Positions 8,642 to 14,425 of a stretch of DNA of 59,288 nucleotides are shown here, one piece after another; the first letter of the stretch is position 1, and each line of letters starts with the position of its first letter. Source of the DNA: JBMYRH01 sp049602155 (lineage in GTDB: Bacteria; Myxococcota_A; UBA9042; PHBI01; JBMYRH01). Both the position numbers and the translations under genes were made by a program. The notes beneath the pieces are model-generated. The model had not been told where the DNA came from. It saw nothing but the letters and a program-made list of their open reading frames with translations, and ran no database searches. The stretch is taken from assembly GCA_049602155.1 (NCBI GenBank), contig JBMYRH010000032.1:1-59288 (forward strand). The letters run 5' to 3'.

Positions 8642-9642
8642 GATGCGCTCGGCTGATGGAGCCATGGCATCCGCGCACGCAGCTGAGCACCGACGGCCTC
8701 TATCGGGTGGGCCAGATCCTCAGCCAAGAGCGTCTCATAGCGCTCTCGCCCCCGCTCGTTCTCCTCGCGCCATGCGCGAGCGAACTGGCCACTCTGGATG
8801 TCGGCCAAGACCCCACGCATCCGCGCACGGACGCGGTCGTCGACCACCCGGCCGCCCTGAGTCAGGTCACCATAGCTCGCCGTCTCGCTGATGTACTTGT
8901 GCATGCCACCGAGGCCTCCCTCATAGAGCAAGTCCACGATGAGCTTCAGCTCATGGAGGCACTCGAAGTACGCAACCTCAGGGCTGTAGCCAGCCTCGAC
9001 GAGGGTCTCCCAGCCCGCGGTCACCAGCTCTGTAGCGCCACCACAGAGGACGGCCTGCTCACCAAAGAGGTCAGTCTCCGTCTCCTCGGCGAAGGTGGTC
9101 GAGAGCACCGCAGCGCGCGCTGCCCCGAGACCATGCGCGTAGGACAAGGTCCGCTCAAGCGCCTTGCCCGTGACGTCCTGCTCAACCGCCACCAACGAGG
9201 GGACCCCACGGCCCTCCTCGAACTGACGACGGACGAGGCCACCGGGGCCCTTGGGCGCGACCAAGCCGACGTCGACATGATCCGGAACCGTCAGCTGCTT
9301 GAAGTGCACATTGAAGCCGTGCGCGAAGAGCAACAGCGTCCCATCAGTGAGGTTCGGCGCGACAACCGCCTCAAAGAGGGCCGGCTGCACGGGGTCAGGC
9401 ACCAAGAGGGCGACGACCTCCGCCGCAGCGACGGCCTCCGCCATCAAGGTCGGCTCCCAGCCGTCCTCGACGGCTTGGCTCCAGCTCTCCCCGCCGGGCC
9501 GCAGGCCCACGAGGACCGTGTGGCCCGTGTCGCGCAAGTTCAGCGCGTGGGCGCGCCCCTGGCTGCCATATCCAATCACGGCGATGGTGGTGCCCTGAAG
9601 GGCGTCTTTTGAGAGGTCTTTTGAATCGTAAAGCGTAGTCAT
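8638..9642 (-). CDS. ilvC: Ketol-acid reductoisomerase, class I
   Basis: A 334-aa NADPH-dependent enzyme converting acetolactate and acetohydroxybutyrate to the dihydroxy acids. The N-terminal Rossmann motif GYGSQGRAHALNL and the cofactor loop VGLRPGGESW are clear. AHGFNVHF carries the catalytic His. The metal-ligand acidic residues are in ETETDLFGEQAVLCGG and ECLHELKLIVDLLYEGG. Length fits the short class I form, not the 490-aa enterobacterial class II form. The open frame runs on to 9876, but the true start is ATG 9642: AAGGAG lies 7-8 nt upstream and the protein begins like other IlvC. It follows ilvD by 10 nt and overlaps ilvG by ATGA. Having ilvC inside a DCGMEA operon differs from E. 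coli, where ilvC is separate. Confidence 0.95.
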   Translation of the reverse strand: MTTLYDSKDLSKDALQGTTIAVIGYGSQGRAHALNLRDTGHTVLVGLRPGGESWSQAVEDGWEPTLMAEAVAAAEVVALLVPDPVQPALFEAVVAPNLTDGTLLLFAHGFNVHFKQLTVPDHVDVGLVAPKGPGGLVRRQFEEGRGVPSLVAVEQDVTGKALERTLSYAHGLGAARAAVLSTTFAEETETDLFGEQAVLCGGATELVTAGWETLVEAGYSPEVAYFECLHELKLIVDLLYEGGLGGMHKYISETASYGDLTQGGRVVDDRVRARMRGVLADIQSGQFARAWREENERGRERYETLLAEDLAHPIEAVGAQLRARMPWLHQPSAS

Positions 9643-9652
9643 GAGCTGCTCC

Positions 9653-11296
9653 TTAAAGGTTGGACGTGATCGCGCCCTGCGACGCCGACGAGGCGAGGAG
9701 GGCATACTTGGCCATGACACCGCGGAGGCGCGGCGCCGGAGGAGCCGACCAGTCGAGGCGACGCGCCTCGAGGTCGGCCGAGGTCGAGAGCGTACGCTCC
9801 GCGACATCGATGACGACGGTGTCCCCGTCTTCGAGCAGCGCGATGGGGCCGCCCACCGCGGCTTCGGGGGCGACATGCCCGACCATGAAGCCGTGGGTCG
9901 CGCCGCTGAACCGGCCGTCGGTCAAGAGCGCGACGGAGTCGCCGAGCCCGCGACCGATGAGCGCCGCGGTGACGCCGAGCATCTCGCGCATCCCAGGTCC
10001 ACCACGTGGGCCCTCATAGCGGATGACCATCACGTCGCCGGGCGCGATGGCGCCCTCTCGGACAGCCTCGAACGCGTCCTCTTCACGGTCGTAGACCTTC
10101 GCGGGCCCCTCGTGCCGGGTCTTGTTCTGCCCCACCAGCTTGATGACGCACCCCTCGGGGGCGAGGTTCCCGAACAGAATGCCGAGCCCGCCGACAGGCT
10201 TGACGGGATCCGAGACCTCCCGGAGGACCGCCTGTTCAGGGCGCTCCTGAGCGTCCGCGACCTCGGCCGAGAGCGGCCGCCCAGTGACGGTCAACGTGTC
10301 CTCGAGCAGGCCGGCCTCGAGTAGCCGACGGACCAGCAATCGGACGCCGCCTGCCTCCTCCATATCGGGCGCCGTGAAGCGCCCGGCAGGCTTGAGGTCA
10401 GCGACCACGGGGGTGCGGCGATTGACCGCATCAAAGTCTGCGAGGCTCAGCGCCACTCCGGACTCTCGAGCGAGCGCGAGGAGGTGGAGGACAGCGTTGG
10501 TGGAGCCCCCGGTCGCAGCGACAGAGGCGACGGCGTTTAAGAACGCCTCTCGCGTGAGGACAGCGCTAGGGCGGCGGTCCTCAGCGATGCACTCCAAGAC
10601 CAACGCCCCGACATCACGGGCGACCTGAGCCTTGCGCGGATCCACGGCGGGGACATCGTTGGCGCCCATCGGCGAGATGCCGAGGAAGGTGAGCGCGGTG
10701 GCCATCGTGTTCGCCGTGAACTGTCCACCACACGCCCCTGCGCCTGGGCAAGCCGAGGTCTCGAGCGCGCGGAGCCCCTCATCAGAGAGGGCCCCGGCCG
10801 CGTGAGAACCGACCGCCTCGAAGACGTCCTGGATCGTGACATCGCGGCCCTTGTGACGCCCTGGCATGATCGAGCCGCCGTAGAGGGCGACGGCCGGGAG
10901 GTCGAGGCGCGCGAGCGCCATCACGGTGCCCGGGATCGTCTTGTCGCAGCCACAGATGGCGACGACGCCGTCAAAGCCGTGCGCCAAGACCGCGAGCTCG
11001 GCCGAGTCCGCGATGACCTCGCGGCTGACCAAGGACGCGCGCATGCCTGGGGTGCCCATGCAGATCCCGTCGGAGACCGCGATGGTGTTGAACTCCACGG
11101 GCACGCCGCCCGCCTCGCGGATCCCCGCCTTGACCAACTCACCCAGCTCGCGCAGGTGCATGTTGCAGGGGGTCACCTCTGTCCACGTGTTGACCACGGC
11201 GACGGTTGGCTTGTCGAAGTCGGCGTCCGTCAGGCCAGTGGCCCGTAACATCGCGCGGGCAGGGGCCCGCGCTGGGTCATCTCGGAAGGTTGTCAT
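9653..11296 (-). CDS. ilvD: Dihydroxy-acid dehydratase
   Basis: A 547-aa iron-sulfur dehydratase making 2-oxo acids from dihydroxy acids in valine and isoleucine synthesis. Cluster or metal cysteines are visible in TPCNMHL (near residue 43), ICGCDKTIPG (near 113) and CPGAGACGGQFTANTMA (near 185). Other signatures are ISDGICMGTPGMRASL-like SDGICMGTPGM near residue 75 and the C-terminal RYEGPRGGPGMREML and TDGRFSGATHGFMVGHVAPEA. Size fits the shorter IlvD subgroup (about 550-560 aa). GGAG lies about 10 nt before the ATG. It is the first enzyme gene after the candidate Ile leader/attenuator, so transcription of the whole operon probably passes that hairpin. Confidence 0.95.
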   Translation of the reverse strand: MTTFRDDPARAPARAMLRATGLTDADFDKPTVAVVNTWTEVTPCNMHLRELGELVKAGIREAGGVPVEFNTIAVSDGICMGTPGMRASLVSREVIADSAELAVLAHGFDGVVAICGCDKTIPGTVMALARLDLPAVALYGGSIMPGRHKGRDVTIQDVFEAVGSHAAGALSDEGLRALETSACPGAGACGGQFTANTMATALTFLGISPMGANDVPAVDPRKAQVARDVGALVLECIAEDRRPSAVLTREAFLNAVASVAATGGSTNAVLHLLALARESGVALSLADFDAVNRRTPVVADLKPAGRFTAPDMEEAGGVRLLVRRLLEAGLLEDTLTVTGRPLSAEVADAQERPEQAVLREVSDPVKPVGGLGILFGNLAPEGCVIKLVGQNKTRHEGPAKVYDREEDAFEAVREGAIAPGDVMVIRYEGPRGGPGMREMLGVTAALIGRGLGDSVALLTDGRFSGATHGFMVGHVAPEAAVGGPIALLEDGDTVVIDVAERTLSTSADLEARRLDWSAPPAPRLRGVMAKYALLASSASQGAITSNL

Positions 11297-11395
11297 GGCT
11301 TGTCGTCTCCAGGTCCAGGGTGAATCTCTGAATCCCGGTAGGCGTCCGAAGCCTCTTTGAGCGGTCAGTCCACAGCAGGTCCGACGCGCCTAAGA

Positions 11396-11446
11396 GGTGC
11401 GGGGCCTGCCGGGGACACTAGGCGTGTCAGTCCGGCAGCCCGCACC
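11396..11446 (-). promoter_or_regulatory. Candidate ilv attenuator hairpin
   Basis: On the minus strand GGTGCGGGCTGCCGG (11446-11432) pairs with CCGGCAGGCCCCGCACC (11412-11396): 15 base pairs with one 2-nt bulge. The loop contains a further stem, GACAC/GTGTC, so the region folds into one long GC-rich hairpin. The first arm encodes the last residues (after the Ile codons) of the leader ORF, and its stop codon lies in the loop. This is the geometry expected of a ribosome-controlled attenuator upstream of ilvD. No clear run of U follows, and I did not find an equally strong alternative terminator stem before ilvD, so the exact switching mechanism is unknown. Confidence 0.6.
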
Positions 11447-11516
11447 GCGGGCTAATAATTGCGATAATCTGAGAGATGATGGCCGTGGCACGGCTCATGT
11501 CGGAGAAGCCCCTCAT
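11427..11516 (-). CDS. ilvL: ilv operon leader peptide (Ile-rich)
   Basis: A 29-codon ORF ending 130 nt before ilvD. Its start has an excellent Shine-Dalgarno (GGGAGG, 6-7 nt upstream of ATG 11516). The core reads AIISQIIAIISPRCG: six isoleucine codons within eight residues, then Pro-Arg-Cys-Gly and a stop inside the attenuator hairpin. Enterobacterial IlvL has an Ile/Val/Leu-rich run followed by Pro-Pro-Cys-Gly, so both control codons and the trailing P-x-C-G match. It would sense charged tRNA-Ile. A second Met at 11498 would give a 23-aa version. The start codon also overlaps the stop of the 80-aa ORF upstream (ATGA), so translation may be partly coupled; this would be unusual for a leader. 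Confidence 0.7.
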   Translation of the reverse strand: MRGFSDMSRATAIISQIIAIISPRCGLPD

Positions 11517-11755
11517 GCCCAACCTCCCGTACAGACGCTGTCGGCGTAGTCGACGTCTGAGAGCTGGCGCACTGGAGCGCCATCCGAAAGGTCGCGGAGG
11601 GTCGTCGGAGTGACTGCTGGCCCTTCGATATCCGGGCGCACCTCGGCTCCCGAGCACGCTGAGGCCACGAGGGTCAATGAGACCTCTGCCTCAAGGACAT
11701 CGGCGGTCAGCAAACGTGCGCCAGTTCGGCGCGCTCGGGTCTCGTAGGGGGTCAT
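11513..11755 (-). CDS. Small hypothetical protein between HPPD and the ilv leader
   Basis: An 80-aa ORF I do not recognise. It begins MTPYETRARRTGARLL and ends CTGGWA, with no clear signal peptide, membrane helix or motif. The case for it is positional: its ATG shares one base with the HPPD stop (TAATG), GGAGG sits about 9 nt upstream inside the HPPD 3' end, and its stop makes an ATGA overlap with the leader ORF. Against it, third-position GC is lower than in neighbours and the promoter of the ilv operon would be expected here. It may be a real small protein or an open frame through regulatory DNA. I found no convincing -35/-10 pair in this stretch. Confidence 0.35.
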   Translation of the reverse strand: MTPYETRARRTGARLLTADVLEAEVSLTLVASACSGAEVRPDIEGPAVTPTTLRDLSDGAPVRQLSDVDYADSVCTGGWA

Positions 11756-12906
11756 TAGTACGGGCCTCCAGAGACCTGAACCTGAGCGCGCTCGATGCTC
11801 TCGAAGAGCGCACGGAAGTTACCGCCCCCGAAGCCGTCATCACCTTTGCGCTGGATGAGCTCGTAGAAGAAGGGACCTGCGCCTGCGTCTTCGTGGTAGC
11901 TGGCACCCTCCTCGAGGAAGATCTGCAGCAGGTAGGACCGGTCACGATCTCCGTCAACGAGGATCTGCAGGTCGCGCAGGCGATCGAGGTCCTCGTCGAT
12001 GGTACCAATGCCGCTGGTCACGAGGCGCGAAGGCAGCGCGTCGTAGTACGTCTCCGGGGTCTTCATAAAGCGCACCCCCTCACCGCGCAGGCCGCCCACC
12101 GCCTCTTGGATATCTCCGACCGTCATCGCGACGTGCTGCACACCGTCACCGCGCTGTTCCTCGGTGAAGGCGTTCACCTGTGAAGACTTGAAGTGAGGGC
12201 GCCAAGGCTCGTTATTCGCGAACTTCACGCCGCTCTCTGGATCCCACATCACCTGGGAGCGCAGGCCTGACCCGTGGCTGCTCGGGGCCCCTGCGACGTC
12301 CGATGTGTGAAAAGCGATGTCCCAATAGGGCTCGAAGCCAAGGACATGCTCCATCCAGAGCAGCGCGGGCTTCATCGTCTCGAAGTTCGAGGTCACATGG
12401 TCAAAGCCCTCAAAGCCGAAGCGGTTCGAGGGGCCGGTCGGCTCGACCGGAATGAACCCAGGTCGCAACCCCATATAGCCGCGCCGCTCGACGAACCTGA
12501 AGGTCGTCCCGCCGAGCGGCGTCGTGATGCTGAAGGTGTTCAGCGCGCCCTGCACATCGATGTAGGTCTCGACCTCACCGATAGGGGTCGCCCCCCGGGC
12601 ATCGAGGTACTCAAAGGCTGCGTGCGCATCGCGTACCTCAAAGACGAGGGTCCCGATGCCGGGGGGGTGCTTGGCCAAGAATCGCCCGGCGCGGCTGTGC
12701 GCGAGGACCGGCTCCTGCACAAAGATCTTCACCTCACCCGCCTGAAATGCCGCAGCGCGCTGACCGCCCTCGACTTCAAGGATCGGGCTACTTCGAGCGA
12801 TCTCCGCGAAGTCGAGCTGGTTCACATAGAAGCGACGACTGCGCTCCAAGTCATGTGTGTAGTAGACGATGGCGTCGAGGCCGATTAAGCCGAGTCGGGA
12901 GGTCAT
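11755..12906 (-). CDS. hppD: 4-Hydroxyphenylpyruvate dioxygenase
   Basis: A 383-aa non-haem Fe(II) enzyme that turns 4-hydroxyphenylpyruvate into homogentisate in tyrosine breakdown. It has two vicinal-oxygen-chelate halves: residues about 8-150 (GLDAIVYYTHDLERSRRFY) and about 165-365. The metal triad is visible as His in GFDHVTSNF, His in GVQHVAMTV and Glu in PFFYELIQRKG. The C-terminal GFGGGNFRALFESIE helix, which closes the active site, is the family hallmark. The start has GAGGAG upstream and lies 10 nt after the 39-aa ORF. Hydroxymandelate synthase is a close homologue, but the fumarylacetoacetase neighbour favours HPPD. Homogentisate dioxygenase is not in the window. Confidence 0.93.
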   Translation of the reverse strand: MTSRLGLIGLDAIVYYTHDLERSRRFYVNQLDFAEIARSSPILEVEGGQRAAAFQAGEVKIFVQEPVLAHSRAGRFLAKHPPGIGTLVFEVRDAHAAFEYLDARGATPIGEVETYIDVQGALNTFSITTPLGGTTFRFVERRGYMGLRPGFIPVEPTGPSNRFGFEGFDHVTSNFETMKPALLWMEHVLGFEPYWDIAFHTSDVAGAPSSHGSGLRSQVMWDPESGVKFANNEPWRPHFKSSQVNAFTEEQRGDGVQHVAMTVGDIQEAVGGLRGEGVRFMKTPETYYDALPSRLVTSGIGTIDEDLDRLRDLQILVDGDRDRSYLLQIFLEEGASYHEDAGAGPFFYELIQRKGDDGFGGGNFRALFESIERAQVQVSGGPY

Positions 12907-12916
12907 CCGAGTCTCC

Positions 12917-13036
12917 TCAGGCGGCGCGTGCAGCGCCCCGGTTGACGGTCAAAGTGAATGGGGGGCGCGCGGGGCCGGTGGGGGCGGCCCCTGCGTACCA
13001 AGCGCAGGTGAATCGCTCTGTGACATCGTGGGTCAC
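12917..13036 (-). CDS. Hidden 39-aa ORF in the tyrosine-catabolism operon
   Basis: A 39-codon ORF starting with GTG at 13036. It has a near-perfect Shine-Dalgarno (AGGAGGT, 6 nt spacing) and a 4-nt GTGA overlap with the stop of the 131-aa gene. It ends 10 nt before HPPD. The product contains FTCAWYAGAAP in the middle and ends NRGAARAA; it has no membrane helix or known motif. Codon third positions are GC-rich like the neighbours. Strong translation signals and filling of the only gap in an otherwise gapless gene string support it as a real small protein. Function unknown; it could instead serve only to couple HPPD translation to upstream genes. Confidence 0.55.
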   Translation of the reverse strand: MTHDVTERFTCAWYAGAAPTGPARPPFTLTVNRGAARAA

Positions 13037-13428
13037 GCTGCGACCTCCTGAGGACCGAGTGCGTTGCCGTACTCGTAGACGCCGAGGGCCTCAAACTGAT
13101 GGTTCACCCAGGCGAGGACATAGGCGTCCCGGTCCGCGCGCGTCTGCCCCAAGTTCGTCTCCAAATAGGGGCGAACTCGGGTGCTCGTGATCTTAAGCGG
13201 AGGCACATCGGCTTCAGCGGTCTCGGCGACGAGGTCCCGCACAACGCTGCGCAGACGACAGACGTTTCGAACGCCGCGGGTCGAGAACGCCGCGGCGATG
13301 TCACCCATGGCCTGGCGACTAAAGCCACGGCAGTGGGTCAGCCCGACGTCTCGAGCCGCGCTGGAGAAGAAGCCCTGGATCAACCGCCAGAGCGCCTCCT
13401 CCTCACGCCATGTCGTGCGCGCGGTCAT
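13033..13428 (-). CDS. Conserved-context hypothetical protein (131 aa)
   Basis: An unrecognised 131-aa soluble protein, mostly predicted helical. It opens MTARTTWREEEALWRLIQGF and has a charged centre (VCRLRSVVRDLVAETAEADV). A Cys at about residue 33 (LTHCRGF) and another near 57 are the only cysteines. It has no signal peptide. It starts with an ATGA overlap on the fumarylacetoacetase stop and is followed by a GTGA overlap with the 39-aa ORF, so it is translated as part of the tyrosine-catabolism unit. It resembles neither maleylacetoacetate isomerase nor homogentisate dioxygenase, so a missing pathway step should not be assigned to it from context alone. Confidence 0.75.
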   Translation of the reverse strand: MTARTTWREEEALWRLIQGFFSSAARDVGLTHCRGFSRQAMGDIAAAFSTRGVRNVCRLRSVVRDLVAETAEADVPPLKITSTRVRPYLETNLGQTRADRDAYVLAWVNHQFEALGVYEYGNALGPQEVAA

Positions 13429-14402
13429 GCGGACACCACACGCTGGTCGATCGTCCCGAAGAGGTTGTTCCCTTTGGGATCGTGGACGTCGATCTGCACG
13501 CGGTCGCCGGCTTTCAAGTAGGCCGTCTCCGGCGCGCCCTGATCGATGATCTCACGTACGCGGCGCTCGCTGAGGCACGAGACCCCCCGTGAGGCGTCTG
13601 CGTTAGAGACCGTACCGCTGCCGAGGATCGTCCCCGCGGTGAAGCTCCGGGTGCGCGTGATGTGCTGGATCAACTCGTGAAAACTGAAGTGCATCTCAGG
13701 GCCCGCATCACAGTCGCCGACGACGTCCCCGTTGAGCCGGGTGCGCAGGTTGAGGTGCAAGCGGCCGTCGCTGAGGGAGCCCTCAAGCTCGTCAGGCGTC
13801 ACTGCGAAGGGCGAGAACGCAGTGGCGGGCTTGGACTGGAAGAAGCCGAAGCCCTTGGCGAGCTCATTCGGGATGAGGTTGCGCAGCGTGACGTCGTTAC
13901 AGAGCATCACCAAGCGGATGTGGTCGACGGCCTCCTCGGCCTTCGTCCCGCGCGGGGTGTCGCCAAGGACAACACAGACCTCGCCCTCGAAGTCCAAGCC
14001 GACGTCCTCGGCGGGGAGCTCGATGTCGTCGTTGGGCCCAAGGAGAACCCCCGAGCCCCCCTGATAGACGAGGGGATCGACCGTCAGGGTGGCAGGGGGT
14101 TCGGCGTTGCGCGCCTGTCGTACGAGGCGGACGTGGTTCAGGTAGGCTGAGCCATCGACCCACTCATAGGCGCGCGGCAAAGGTGCGGTGAGGCGCTCAA
14201 GCTCGAGGGGCTCCCCCGCCACAGCGCCGGACTCGAGGTCACGGCTCAGGGCTTGAAGCCCTGGGTAGGCGGCGTCCCAATCGTCGAGGGCGGCCTGGAG
14301 CGAGGACGCGACCGCGTCAGCGCGAGCGAATCGGGTGTTATCACTGCGGACGACGACGAGGGTGCCGTCACGGTGGGTGTTGCGCAGGGTTGCGAGCTTC
14401 AT
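13425..14402 (-). CDS. Fumarylacetoacetate hydrolase family protein
   Basis: A 325-aa FAH-superfamily hydrolase, probably cleaving fumarylacetoacetate to fumarate and acetoacetate, the last step of tyrosine breakdown. The metal-binding Glu residues are in LDFEGEVCVVLGD, and the following CNDVTLRNLIPNE and GFGFFQSKPATAFSPFAV segments are typical of the bacterial 330-aa fumarylacetoacetase. A conserved Lys (KPATAF) and the late GTILGSGTVSN motif are present. GGAGG lies 6 nt before the ATG. It is only 23 nt after the IgGFc-type lipoprotein and is co-directional with HPPD, which supports the pathway call; other FAH-family activities (acylpyruvase, isomerase) remain possible. Confidence 0.88.
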   Translation of the reverse strand: MKLATLRNTHRDGTLVVVRSDNTRFARADAVASSLQAALDDWDAAYPGLQALSRDLESGAVAGEPLELERLTAPLPRAYEWVDGSAYLNHVRLVRQARNAEPPATLTVDPLVYQGGSGVLLGPNDDIELPAEDVGLDFEGEVCVVLGDTPRGTKAEEAVDHIRLVMLCNDVTLRNLIPNELAKGFGFFQSKPATAFSPFAVTPDELEGSLSDGRLHLNLRTRLNGDVVGDCDAGPEMHFSFHELIQHITRTRSFTAGTILGSGTVSNADASRGVSCLSERRVREIIDQGAPETAYLKAGDRVQIDVHDPKGNNLFGTIDQRVVSA

Positions 14403-14425
14403 GAGCGTCCTCCGTGTGTCAAAGC

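Noticed and set aside
9643..9876. 78-residue N-terminal extension of IlvC
   Set aside because: Arg/Ser-rich read-through overlapping the ilvD 3' end; strong Shine-Dalgarno and family N-terminus are at 9642.
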